NCBI RefSeq assembly: GCF_030285365.1
Contig: NZ_JASVDS010000001.1
Span: 1,178,001 to 1,242,000 of the forward strand
From: Roseateles subflavus
Lineage (GTDB): Bacteria; Pseudomonadota; Gammaproteobacteria; Burkholderiales; Burkholderiaceae_C
Reading direction: 5' to 3'
Length of the DNA stretch: 64,000 bases
This document shows, piece by piece, positions 9,545 to 18,281 of the stretch (its first letter is position 1; each line of letters begins with the position of its first letter). The notes below the pieces were generated by a model. That model was given only the letters and a program-made list of their open reading frames with translations, did no database searches and was not told where the DNA came from. The position numbers were made by a program, and so were the translations under genes.

Positions 9545-11509
9545 ATGTCCTGGTCTGACCTGTCCGGCTCCGTGCTGCTGTCCCTGCTGATCGGCTTCGG
9601 CAGCATCGGCGCCTTCGCCCTGCTGCTGTATGCCGCGGGCATCGTGCGCTACATCCCCAACGACCGCGTCGGCGTGGTCGAGAAACTCTGGAGCGCCACG
9701 GGCTCCGTGCAGTCCGGCCTGCTGGCGCTGGACGGCGAGGCCGGCTTTCAGCCCGCGCTGCGCCGCGGCGGCTTCCACTTCTTCACGCCTTTCCAGTACC
9801 GGGTGCACATCCATCCCATGGTCTCGGTGACGCAGGGCAAGATCGGCTACGTCTTCGCCCGCGACGGCGTAGACCTGCCCGCGGGCCAGACGCTGGCCAG
9901 CAACGCCGAGGTCGACGACTTCCTCGATGTGCGCAGCTTCCTGCAGCACGGCGGCCAGAAGGGGCCGCAACGCAAGGTGCTGCGCGAGGGCACGCACGTG
10001 ATCAACCCGGCGCTGTTCGTCGTGATGACCGAGGAGGCCACCTATGCGCTCAACATGGACGCCCATGAACGCAGTTACTACGAGCGCATGCGCGGCCTGC
10101 TGGAGGAGCGCAACGCCTTCTCGCCGGTGGTGATCAAGGAGAAGAGCGGCACCCACGACTCCGACCAGCTGGCCGTGGTGACGGTGCAGGACGGGCCGGC
10201 GCTCTCGCGCGACGAGCTGCTTGCGCCCGATGTCGGCGATGCGCACAACAGCTTCCAGGAGCCCGAGCGCTTCCTCGCCGCCGGCGGCCGCCGCGGCCGC
10301 CAGGAGCGCGTGCTGGTCGAGGGCACCTACTACATCAACCGCCTCTTCGCGACGGTCGAGTTCATCAGCAAGACCATCATCCCGGTGGGCTTCGTGGGCG
10401 TGGTCGTGTCCTACACCGGCGCGCGGGGCGAGGATGTCTCGGGCAGCGAGTACAGCCATGGCGAGCTGGTCAATGCCGGCTGCCGTGGCGTGTGGCGCGA
10501 GCCGCTGATGCCTGGCAAGTACGCCTTCAACACCTACGCCGGCAAGATCGAGCTGGTGCCCACCACCAACTTCGTGCTGATGTGGAAGAGCGGCGAGAGC
10601 GGCTCCAGCTTCGACTCCAACCTGCGTGAGATCACGCTCATCACCAAGGACGCCTTCGAGCCGCAGCTGCCGCTGTCCGTGGTGGTGCACATCGACTACC
10701 GCAAGGCGCCGATGGTGGTGCAGCGCTTCGGCAACGTGAAGCAGCTGGTGGAGCAGACGCTGGACCCGATGGTGTCGAGCTACTTCAAGAACGTCTCGCA
10801 GACGCACACCTTCATCGAGCTGATCCAGTCGCGTTCGGAGCTGCAGACCAACGCGTCGCGGGACATGCGCGAGCGCTTCCTGGCCTACTCGCTCGAGTTC
10901 CAGGAGGTGCTGATCGGCACGCCGCGCCCGCAGGCCGGCGACCACAAGATCGAGGCCATCATGGCCCAGCTGCGGGACCGGCAGATCGCCCGCGAGCAGG
11001 TCGAGACTTTCGCGCAGAAGGAGATCGCGGCCAACAAGCAGCGCGAGCTGAACGAGGCCGAGAAGCGGGCCGAGAAGCAGGCGGAGCTGACGGCCTCGCT
11101 GGTGGACATCTCGATCAAGGAGAACCACGGCGCCGCCGCGGTGAAGGCCGCCGAGAAGCGCCGGCAGGAGGTCGAGGCGCTGGCCCAGGGCGAGCGCTAC
11201 CGCCAGGAGGCCGAGGGCCAGGGCCGCGCCGCCGCCATCCGCAGCGTGGGCGAGGCCGAGGGTGCGGCGATCCGGGCCAAGTCGGAGGCACTGGAGGGCG
11301 AGGGCGCCGACAAGCAGCTGATGCAGACCGTCATGCTGCGACTGGCCGAGGCCTTCGAGACTGCGCGAGTGCCCCTGGTGCCGCAGATCCAGCTGGGCAC
11401 GCCGGGCGGCGAGGGCGGCAACGCCTTCGGCACGCTGCTGGGCCTGATGACGGCGCTCAAGGCGCGCGAGCTGGAAGGCGGCTCCGCCACCGTTCAGCCG
11501 CGCACCTGA
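9545..11509 (+). CDS. SPFH/flotillin-like membrane protein
   Basis: 654 residues from the ATG at 9545, which has AAGAGGAGG upstream; the open frame before it is not used. There is one membrane helix at about 10-33, then a long SPFH/Band-7 region interrupted by a family-specific insert. A charged Ala/Glu-rich coiled coil follows at about 475-600 (for example KRAEKQAELTASL), with a Gly-rich flotillin-type tail. Flotillins scaffold membrane microdomains. No NfeD-type partner gene is adjacent. Its end overlaps the convergent response-regulator gene by 16 bases. Confidence 0.85.
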   Translation: MSWSDLSGSVLLSLLIGFGSIGAFALLLYAAGIVRYIPNDRVGVVEKLWSATGSVQSGLLALDGEAGFQPALRRGGFHFFTPFQYRVHIHPMVSVTQGKIGYVFARDGVDLPAGQTLASNAEVDDFLDVRSFLQHGGQKGPQRKVLREGTHVINPALFVVMTEEATYALNMDAHERSYYERMRGLLEERNAFSPVVIKEKSGTHDSDQLAVVTVQDGPALSRDELLAPDVGDAHNSFQEPERFLAAGGRRGRQERVLVEGTYYINRLFATVEFISKTIIPVGFVGVVVSYTGARGEDVSGSEYSHGELVNAGCRGVWREPLMPGKYAFNTYAGKIELVPTTNFVLMWKSGESGSSFDSNLREITLITKDAFEPQLPLSVVVHIDYRKAPMVVQRFGNVKQLVEQTLDPMVSSYFKNVSQTHTFIELIQSRSELQTNASRDMRERFLAYSLEFQEVLIGTPRPQAGDHKIEAIMAQLRDRQIAREQVETFAQKEIAANKQRELNEAEKRAEKQAELTASLVDISIKENHGAAAVKAAEKRRQEVEALAQGERYRQEAEGQGRAAAIRSVGEAEGAAIRAKSEALEGEGADKQLMQTVMLRLAEAFETARVPLVPQIQLGTPGGEGGNAFGTLLGLMTALKARELEGGSATVQPRT

Positions 11510-12234
11510 TCGCGATAGTTGCGCGAGACCCGCAGCTGCTGCCCCCCGCGCAGCGTCAGCAGCGCCTCGCCGTGCGGCAGGCCCTCGATGCTGTCGATGT
11601 GGTCGGGGTTGACCGCATGGCTGCGGTGGATGCGCAGGAACTGGCCGGCCACCGCCGGATGCTCCAGGAAGGCGCTGAGCGTGCGCCGTTCCAGGTAGCT
11701 GTGCGGGGGGGCGTGCAGCTCGATGTAGTTGTCGGCCGCCGAGACCCACTGCAGCTCGGCCAGCGGCAGCTTGTGCAACCGGCCCTGGCGCTGCACCAGC
11801 CAGTGGCCGGACGCCGGCTGCAGCTGCTGCAGCGCCGCGATGAGGCCGCCGCGCGCGGCCCCATGCGCGGGCTGCGCAGGCAGCAGCCGCCCCTGCAGGC
11901 GCTGCAGGGCCGTCGCCAGGCGCTCCGGGCTGCAGGGCTTGAGCAGGTAGTCCACGGCGTGCAGGTCGAAGGCCTGGATGGCGTGCTGGTCGAAGGCCGT
12001 GCAGAAGATGACGGGCAGCTGCGGCGGCAGCTGCAGCGCCAGGTCCAGGCCGCTCTGGCCGGGCATCTGGATGTCCAGGATCAGGGCCTGGATGTCGGGG
12101 TGGCGCTGCAGCTGCTCCAGGGCCTCGTCGGCATGGGCGGCCTCGCCGACCCACTGCACGCCAGGCTGGTCGGCCAGCAGGCGGCGCAGGCGGGCGCGGG
12201 CCGGCGCTTCGTCATCAACGACCAGCAGCCTCAT
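11494..12234 (-). CDS. LytTR-family response regulator
   Basis: 246 residues from the ATG at 12234. The receiver domain (1-115) has the acidic pair at 7-8, phospho-acceptor Asp 54 in LILDIQMPG, and the Lys of LLKPCSPE. The C-terminal LytTR DNA-binding domain (about 145-246) contains the YLERRTL and FLRIHRSHAVN motifs. The start overlaps the stop of the kinase gene (ATGA), so the pair forms a LytS/LytR (AlgZ/AlgR-like) system. Targets are unknown. Confidence 0.92.
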   Translation of the reverse strand: MRLLVVDDEAPARARLRRLLADQPGVQWVGEAAHADEALEQLQRHPDIQALILDIQMPGQSGLDLALQLPPQLPVIFCTAFDQHAIQAFDLHAVDYLLKPCSPERLATALQRLQGRLLPAQPAHGAARGGLIAALQQLQPASGHWLVQRQGRLHKLPLAELQWVSAADNYIELHAPPHSYLERRTLSAFLEHPAVAGQFLRIHRSHAVNPDHIDSIEGLPHGEALLTLRGGQQLRVSRNYRDQVRG

Positions 12235-13307
12235 GCGAGCACCTCCCGCGCCGGCAGCTGCAGGCGAAGCAGCGTGCCGCCCTGGTCCGGTCCGATCCAC
12301 AGCGTGGCCGCATCGCCGTAGGCCACACGCAGGCGTTCGCGCAGATTGCTCAGGCCGAGTCCGCCGGCCCGCTCGATCTGCTCGGCGCTCACGCCGCTGT
12401 TGCGGATCTCGACCTGCAGCCCGTCCGCCACCGGCCGGGCACGCACCGACACCTCGACCTCGCCCCGGCTCAGCGCCACGTCATGCTTGACGGCGTTCTC
12501 CACGGGGTTGAGCAGCAGCAGCGCCGGGAGCGGCCACCGCGCGGCCTCAGCCGGCATCTCCACCCGCACCTGCAGCCGCTCGCCGAAGCGGGCCTGCATC
12601 AGCGCGAGATAGGGCTCGATCAGCGCCATCTCCTCGCCGAGCGTCTGCCACCCGCGCTGCTGCGCCGAGAGCGAGGCCCGCAGCAGCTCCGAGAGCTGGC
12701 ACAGCAGCCGGTCGGCGCGGGCGACGTCCTCATACATCACCGAGGCGATCAGGTTCAGGCTGTTGAAGAGGAAGTGGGGCTGCACCTGCTCGGCCAGGCG
12801 TGCGAGCTGCGCCTGGGCCAGCTCGGTGCGCATGCGGGCCATCTCCAGCGCCGACTGCTGACCCTTCAGGTGGGTCAGCCAGGCCTGGCACAGCAGCACG
12901 TTGGTGACATAGAAGACCAGGTCCTTGGCCGCCTCGTAGCCGAGCACCTGCCAGGCATTGCCCGGCTCGTAGGGCACGGAGGTGAGGGCATACACCGCGA
13001 AGCGCAGGCCGAACATGCCGAGCACATGCAGCACGGTGTAGGCGGCATACCCGGCGGCATGGCGGGCGAGCAGCACGCGCCATCCTCGGCCCAGGCTGGC
13101 GCGGTGCCAGCGGAACATCGGCGGCAGCAGCACCGCCACGACCAGCACGGAGCTGAACTCCCACAGGAAGGGCTCCCAGGGGTGCTCACCGCCGTTGCGC
13201 AGGTAGTGCTGCAGCTCCGCCAGGGCGAAGAAGACGGCCACCCCGGCCAGCAGGCCGGCGTAGATCCACCAGAAGCGGCGGGGAAGGAGGGAAGCGTCGT
13301 GGGGCAT
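12231..13307 (-). CDS. LytS/AlgZ-type sensor histidine kinase
   Basis: 358 residues with four or five membrane helices in the first 150, then a His_kinase domain. The phospho-acceptor His is at about 178 in QVQPHFLFNSLN, the N-box is NPVENAVKH, and the glycine loop is GGLGLSNLRERL. It has no HAMP or PAS domain. The ATG at 13307 (MPHDASLL) is preferred to one at 13343, although neither has a good ribosome binding site. It is the cognate partner of the overlapping LytTR regulator. Confidence 0.9.
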   Translation of the reverse strand: MPHDASLLPRRFWWIYAGLLAGVAVFFALAELQHYLRNGGEHPWEPFLWEFSSVLVVAVLLPPMFRWHRASLGRGWRVLLARHAAGYAAYTVLHVLGMFGLRFAVYALTSVPYEPGNAWQVLGYEAAKDLVFYVTNVLLCQAWLTHLKGQQSALEMARMRTELAQAQLARLAEQVQPHFLFNSLNLIASVMYEDVARADRLLCQLSELLRASLSAQQRGWQTLGEEMALIEPYLALMQARFGERLQVRVEMPAEAARWPLPALLLLNPVENAVKHDVALSRGEVEVSVRARPVADGLQVEIRNSGVSAEQIERAGGLGLSNLRERLRVAYGDAATLWIGPDQGGTLLRLQLPAREVLA

Positions 13308-13440
13308 GGGCGGCCACGATAGCAGCGCCGCGTGCCCTGCCAAGGCGGTTCACCCCAGGGGCGGGCCCCCTCGCCCCACGGGCGTGCGAGGGGTGGGCGG
13401 CGCGTAGACTGCGGGCAGCATTTCAGCAGCAGGACAGGTG

Positions 13441-14439
13441 ATGAAGAAGATCTGCATCGTGGGCATGGGCGCCATCGGCGGTTGGGTGGCGGCGCATCTG
13501 GGGCACCGGCTGGGCGATGAGGTTCAGCTCAGTGCCGTGGCGCGCGGGGCGACCCTGGCGGCGCTGTGCGCGCAGGGGCTGCGCATGGACACCGTGATCG
13601 ACGGCCAGCCCACCCGCGTGACCGTGCCGGTGGTGGCGTCGGACCGTCCCGAGGACCTGGGCCCGCAGGACCTCGTGGTCCTGGCGGTCAAGGGCCCCGC
13701 GCTGGCCGATGTGGCACCCCTGGTGCAGCGCCTGCTCGGTCCGCAGACCCGCGTGCTCGTGGCCATGAACGGCGTGCCGTGGTGGTTCTTCCAGCAGCTC
13801 GACGGGCCCTGCCGCGGGCTGGCGCTGCAGTCGGTGGACCCGGGCGGCCACGTGGCCGGCCTGATCCCGGCAGACCGCGTGATCGGCTCCGTCGTGCACG
13901 CCAGTTGCGCCACGCCCGAACCCGGCCTCGTGAAGCATGTGATGGGCATGGGCCTGATCCTCGGGGACCCGGCCGGAGGCGAGCCGGCGCACATCACCGA
14001 GTGGGCCGCACTGTTCCAGCGGGCCGGCTTCAACGCCACGGTGTCCCCGCGCATCCAGAAGGACATCTGGTACAAGCTCTGGGGCAACATGACCATGAAC
14101 CCCATCTCGGCGCTGACGGGGGCCACCTGCGACCGGATCCTCGATGACGAGCTGGTGCGCGGCTTCGTGAGCGCCGTGATGCGCGAGGCCGCGGCCATCG
14201 GCGACGTCATCGGCTGCCCCGTCGGACAGACGCCCGAGCAGCGCCACGAGGTGACGCGCAAGCTGGGCGCCTTCAAGACCTCGATGCTGCAGGACGTGGA
14301 GGCCGGCCGCAAGATCGAGCTCGATGCCCTCGTGACGGTGGTCCGGGAGATCGGCCAGCACATCGGCCAGCCCACGCCCAACATCGACGCGATGCTGGGC
14401 CTCACGCGGCTGATGGCCCGGACGCGCGGCCTGCTGTGA
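13441..14439 (+). CDS. ketopantoate reductase family protein (PanE/ApbA)
   Basis: 332 residues. It has an N-terminal Rossmann NADPH site (VGMGAIGGW) and a C-terminal domain with the family's catalytic Lys in KDIWYKLWGNMTMNP. Canonical enzymes reduce 2-dehydropantoate to pantoate for CoA synthesis. Genomes of this group often carry several paralogues of uncertain substrate, so the pantoate role is not certain. A GTG directly before the ATG could also serve as start. No pan genes are adjacent. Confidence 0.85.
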   Translation: MKKICIVGMGAIGGWVAAHLGHRLGDEVQLSAVARGATLAALCAQGLRMDTVIDGQPTRVTVPVVASDRPEDLGPQDLVVLAVKGPALADVAPLVQRLLGPQTRVLVAMNGVPWWFFQQLDGPCRGLALQSVDPGGHVAGLIPADRVIGSVVHASCATPEPGLVKHVMGMGLILGDPAGGEPAHITEWAALFQRAGFNATVSPRIQKDIWYKLWGNMTMNPISALTGATCDRILDDELVRGFVSAVMREAAAIGDVIGCPVGQTPEQRHEVTRKLGAFKTSMLQDVEAGRKIELDALVTVVREIGQHIGQPTPNIDAMLGLTRLMARTRGLL

Positions 14440-14454
14440 GCGCCGGCCTGCGGT

Positions 14455-14811
14455 CTAGCCGCCGCGCGCCTGCAGTCGCAGGCCCGGCTTGAGGCCGAGT
14501 TCTGCGATGAGCCCGGTGCGCAGCTCGAGCGCCACGTGCGCGCCCGGGCAGGCGCTCAGGCGCCAGGGGCGCAGGCCCGCCACGCACTTGAGGATCACGC
14601 CCTCGCGGTCGAGGTAGACGACGTCCAGCGCCTGGCGCATGCCGAGCATGTGCACGCTGTTGCACGGCGCGATCCACAGCCCGGCGGGCGCGTCCTGCAG
14701 AGGGCCGTGGAACAGCAGGCCACGCGCGCGCTCCCACCAGCGCAGCGCGAGGCCGATCCGCACATGCGTGGCGATGCCCTGCAGATGCAGGCGTGCTTCG
14801 GGCCAGCCCAT
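14455..14811 (-). CDS. DUF192 family protein at the end of the tad operon
   Basis: 118 residues matching DUF192: RARGLLFH near the start, CNSVHMLGMRQALDVVYLD in the middle, and the VALELRTGLIAELGLKPG end. The His of SVHM and the Asp of ALDVVYLD are conserved in the family; function is unknown. No signal peptide is visible, unlike many homologues. It starts immediately after the tadC stop with no gap, so it is the last gene of the operon. Confidence 0.85.
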   Translation of the reverse strand: MGWPEARLHLQGIATHVRIGLALRWWERARGLLFHGPLQDAPAGLWIAPCNSVHMLGMRQALDVVYLDREGVILKCVAGLRPWRLSACPGAHVALELRTGLIAELGLKPGLRLQARGG

Positions 14812-15678
14812 TCAGATCCCCGACTGCATGAACTTCATGACGATGGGGAAGCCCAGGACGATGAAGGTGCAGGGAAAGATGAACATGATCAGCGGGCCCA
14901 GCATCTTCACGGGGGCTTCCATGGCGAGCTTCTCGGCCCGCAGGAAGCGCTCGGTGCGGCGCTGGTCGCTCTGCGCGCGCAGGATGGGGCCGAGGCTCGA
15001 GCCCATGAGCTCGCCCTGGATCAGCGCGCTGACGAGGCTGGAGATGGGGGCGTAGTCCAGGCGGTCGGCCAGGGCGCGCAGGGCCTCGATCCGGGGCTTG
15101 CCGCCGCGGATCTCGCGCAGCACGCGGTTGACCTCCACCATCAGCGGCCCGGGCGGGCAGCGGTCCACCGCCTTCTGCAGGGCGCCGGTGAGGTTGAGGC
15201 CGGACTCGACGGACAGGGTCACGATGTCCAGGAAGAAGGGCAGGGCCTTGAGCAGCGCCAGGTTGCGGATCTTGGTGTGGTCGCGCAGCCAGATGTCGGG
15301 GTAGTGAAAGCCCAGCAGCGCCCCCAGCAGCGCGCCCATCGTGCCGCCGCCCTTGCCCGCGAGGATGACACCGACGCCGGCAAAGCCCAGCGCGGCGACC
15401 CATTTGCCGGCATAGAACTGGTGCGGGGTCAGGGCGTAGTCCTGGCCGGCACGGCGCAGCCGGAGCAGGCAGGCCTGCACCCGCCCCTCGCTGATCAGGA
15501 AGCCGAAGCTGTTGGCCAGGATGTTGATCAGCGGCCAGACGTACTGGAAGCCGCGCGGCGGCTTGTCGCGGTACTGCGTGTTGGCGCTGCCCAGCTCGGT
15601 GTAGAGGCGATACACCGCATAGAACAGCAGCAGCGTGGCCAGCCCGGAGAAGGCGGCGAAGAGATAGACCATGGACAT
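14812..15678 (-). CDS. tadC: Flp pilus assembly protein TadC
   Basis: 288 residues of the type II secretion F family. A membrane helix lies at the N-terminus (LFAAFSGLATLLLFYAVY), followed by a cytoplasmic region, a second pair of helices near 110-135 and a C-terminal helix near 260-285. It forms the inner-membrane platform of the Tad pilus with TadB, on which the TadA ATPase acts. It lies 3 bases downstream of tadB. Confidence 0.9.
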   Translation of the reverse strand: MSMVYLFAAFSGLATLLLFYAVYRLYTELGSANTQYRDKPPRGFQYVWPLINILANSFGFLISEGRVQACLLRLRRAGQDYALTPHQFYAGKWVAALGFAGVGVILAGKGGGTMGALLGALLGFHYPDIWLRDHTKIRNLALLKALPFFLDIVTLSVESGLNLTGALQKAVDRCPPGPLMVEVNRVLREIRGGKPRIEALRALADRLDYAPISSLVSALIQGELMGSSLGPILRAQSDQRRTERFLRAEKLAMEAPVKMLGPLIMFIFPCTFIVLGFPIVMKFMQSGI

Positions 15679-15681
15679 GGT

Positions 15682-16524
15682 TCAGACGTCGATCGTGACG
15701 ATCTTCTTGATGAAGAAGGCGCCCATGGTGATCAGGATGAAGATCACGCTCATGGTGCCCCAGCCGTAGATGGTGGTGAACAGCGGCGTCATGGCCCGCG
15801 GGTCCATGGCGTAGAGCACGCCGGCCAGCAGGATCGGCAGCATGCCCACGACGATGCCCTGCAGCTTGCCCTGCGAGGTGAGGGCCTTGATCTTGCCCTC
15901 CATGACGGCCTTGGCGCGCAGCGTGGCGGACAGCCGCTCCAGGATCTCGGACAGGTTGCCGCCGACCTCCTTGGCGATGGTGAGCGCCGAGACGAAGAGG
16001 TCGATGTCCTCCTGCTTGAGGCGCTGCGAGAGGCCGCGCAGCGAATCCTCCAGGGCCAGGCCCAGGCGCTGCTCGCGCAGCAGGACCGAGAACTCCTGGG
16101 ACAGCGGCGCCGGCGACTCCTTCACCACCAGGTCCAGCGCGATCTGCAGGCTGGCACCGGCGCGCATGGCGCCGGCCATCATGGTGAGACCGTCCGGCAG
16201 CTGCTCGACCAGCAGCGCCATGCGCCGGCGACGCAGGATGATCCAGCTGGCGCGGGGCAGGATGGCGCCGCTCAGGCCGCCCAGCACGGCCAGCACGGGC
16301 GAGCCCGTGAAGACCCACAGCAGCAGCGGCAGCAGGACGAAGAGCGCCAGGTTCAGCTTGAAGAGCGAACCCGGGTCGATGAAGACGAACATGTCCTCCA
16401 GCGACACCTTGGCCGTTTCGGTGAAGCGCGTCTGCCAGCTCAGCAGCGCGCGCCGCGCCAGCAGGAGCAGCACGGCCGTCGCGCCGAAGAGCATCAGCCC
16501 GACCAGGACCAGCTGGGACGTCAT
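15682..16524 (-). CDS. tadB: Flp pilus assembly protein TadB
   Basis: 280 residues. Membrane helices lie near 5-25, 57-90, and at the C-terminus around 220-275, with the T2SSF domain between (LPDGLTMMAGAMRAGASL and AKEVGGNLSEIL). It is the second platform protein of the pilus. Its ATG at 16524 overlaps the stop of tadA by 4 bases. An open frame runs much further upstream but is only a shadow of tadA. Confidence 0.92.
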   Translation of the reverse strand: MTSQLVLVGLMLFGATAVLLLLARRALLSWQTRFTETAKVSLEDMFVFIDPGSLFKLNLALFVLLPLLLWVFTGSPVLAVLGGLSGAILPRASWIILRRRRMALLVEQLPDGLTMMAGAMRAGASLQIALDLVVKESPAPLSQEFSVLLREQRLGLALEDSLRGLSQRLKQEDIDLFVSALTIAKEVGGNLSEILERLSATLRAKAVMEGKIKALTSQGKLQGIVVGMLPILLAGVLYAMDPRAMTPLFTTIYGWGTMSVIFILITMGAFFIKKIVTIDV

Positions 16525-18281
16525 GCGCGGGCTCCCCGCTGTTCCGGCGGGGTCTCGTCGAAGATGTCCATGCGCAGCGGAATGCCGATGGCCGCCAGCT
16601 CCTCGTAGAACTCGGGGACGAAGCCGCGTCCGGTGAAGTAGCCCTGCGTCTTGCCGCGGGCGTCGCGTCCCGTCTGCACGAAGCCGAAGATCTCCTGCAG
16701 CTGGATCTTGCCGCTTTCCACGCCGGTCACCTCGGTGATGCTGGTGACCTTGCGGGTGCCGCAGGCGAATCGGGTCTGCTGCACGACGATCTGCACCGCG
16801 GAGGCGATCTGCTCGCGGATGGCCGTCACGGGCAGGTCCATGCCGGCCATCAGCACCATCACCTCCAGACGGGCGAGCATGTCGCGCGGGCTGTTGGCGT
16901 GGGCGGTGGTGAGCGAGCCGTCGTGGCCCGTGTTCATGGCCTGCAGCATGTCCAGGGCCTCGCCGCCCCGGCATTCGCCGACCACGATGCGGTCCGGGCG
17001 CATCCGCAGCGAGTTCTTCACGAGGTCCCGGATGGCGACCAGGCCCTTGCCCTCGATATTGGCCGGGCGGGCTTCGAGCGAGACCACGTTCGGGTGATGC
17101 AGCTGCAGTTCGGCCGCATCCTCGATGGTGACGATGCGGTCGCCCTCGGGGATGAAGTTCGACATGATGTTCAGCAAGGTCGTCTTGCCCGAACCCGTGC
17201 CGCCGGAGATCAGCATGTTGCGGTGATGCTCCACGCAGACCTTGAGGAACTCGATCATCTCCGGGCTCGCCGAGCCGAAGCGCAGTAGGTCGTCGGAGTT
17301 GAGCTTGCGCTTGGAGAACTTCCGGATCGTGATGGACGGCCCCTTGAGCGCCAGCGGCGGGATCACGGCATTCACGCGCGAACCGTCCTTGAGGCGGGCG
17401 TCCACCATCGGCGAGCTTTCGTCGATGCGCCGGCCGATGGGCGCCACGATGCGCTCGATGATGCCCTGGACCGCGCGATCGCTGGTGAAGGCCACGGGCC
17501 AGCGCGTCAGCTGGCCGGCCTGCTCGACGAAGACCTCGTCCGCCTTGTTCACCATGATTTCGGTGATGGACGGGTCCGCCAGCAGCGGCTCCAGGGGGCC
17601 CAGGCCGATGGCCTCGTCCCGCACCTGCTCGAGCAGCGCGCGCTTGTCGATGCCGGCAGGCAGCTCCTTGCCCAGCTTGTCGATCTGCTCCGAGATCAGC
17701 TTCTCGGTGAGCTCCTGCAGCTCGTCGTCCGCCATGCGGTGGGTGTCGGTGCGGCGCAGGTCGAAGGACTCGAGCAGGCGCTCGTGCAGCAGGCGGCGGT
17801 ACTTGAAGCTGACGTCGGTGGCCTCGGTCGGAGCGGCCGGGGCCGCGGCCGGGGCGGCCACGGGCGACGCGGCGGCCGGCGCGGCAGCAGGCGGGGTGGC
17901 GGCGGTGGCCGCGGTCTGCGGGCGGAGCTCGATGCCCGCTGCGGCGCTGGCCTGATGCACTGCACCCGCAGGCGCGGCGGGCGTCGCCTCGGCGCCCTGG
18001 CGGGCCCAGTGAGCCCGGATGTTGTGGCCGCCGATGCGCAGCGTGGCGCCCGTGGGCACGGGCATCGTGTCCCCCACGCGCTGCTCGCCCAGCCAGGTGC
18101 CGAAGCTGGAGTCGAGGTCGCGCACATAGACGCGCTCGTTCGAGACGAACAGCTCGGCATGCCGACGGCTGACCTTCCAGCCGGACAGCACGAGGTCGCA
18201 CTCGCTGTCCTTGCCGACGATGCAGCGGGTGCTGGCCAGCTGCTGCAGGCCGTCACGGCCCTCGATCTGGATGTGCAGCAT
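16521..18281 (-). CDS. tadA: FHA-TadA fusion: pilus assembly ATPase with N-terminal FHA domain
   Basis: 586 residues. Residues 1-90 are an FHA phosphothreonine-binding domain, with [10 protein letters not shown] at about 23-32, VSRRHAEL at 37-44 and [10 protein letters not shown] at 54-63. An Ala/Pro-rich linker follows (95-152), then a complete CpaF/TadA secretion ATPase: Walker [10 protein letters not shown] at 360-368, Walker B RIVVGE near 431-436, and His box [10 protein letters not shown] near 458-467. It powers Flp pilin assembly. The FHA part is an addition to the usual CpaF (about 420-480 residues). It overlaps tadB by 4 bases. No tadZ is found next to it. Confidence 0.93.
   Translation of the reverse strand: MLHIQIEGRDGLQQLASTRCIVGKDSECDLVLSGWKVSRRHAELFVSNERVYVRDLDSSFGTWLGEQRVGDTMPVPTGATLRIGGHNIRAHWARQGAEATPAAPAGAVHQASAAAGIELRPQTAATAATPPAAAPAAASPVAAPAAAPAAPTEATDVSFKYRRLLHERLLESFDLRRTDTHRMADDELQELTEKLISEQIDKLGKELPAGIDKRALLEQVRDEAIGLGPLEPLLADPSITEIMVNKADEVFVEQAGQLTRWPVAFTSDRAVQGIIERIVAPIGRRIDESSPMVDARLKDGSRVNAVIPPLALKGPSITIRKFSKRKLNSDDLLRFGSASPEMIEFLKVCVEHHRNMLISGGTGSGKTTLLNIMSNFIPEGDRIVTIEDAAELQLHHPNVVSLEARPANIEGKGLVAIRDLVKNSLRMRPDRIVVGECRGGEALDMLQAMNTGHDGSLTTAHANSPRDMLARLEVMVLMAGMDLPVTAIREQIASAVQIVVQQTRFACGTRKVTSITEVTGVESGKIQLQEIFGFVQTGRDARGKTQGYFTGRGFVPEFYEELAAIGIPLRMDIFDETPPEQRGARA

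Noticed and set aside
9527-12154. An 875-codon minus-strand frame opposite the flotillin gene.
   Set aside because: No domain motif, biased composition typical of reverse-strand shadow, and it runs through two confirmed genes in other frames.
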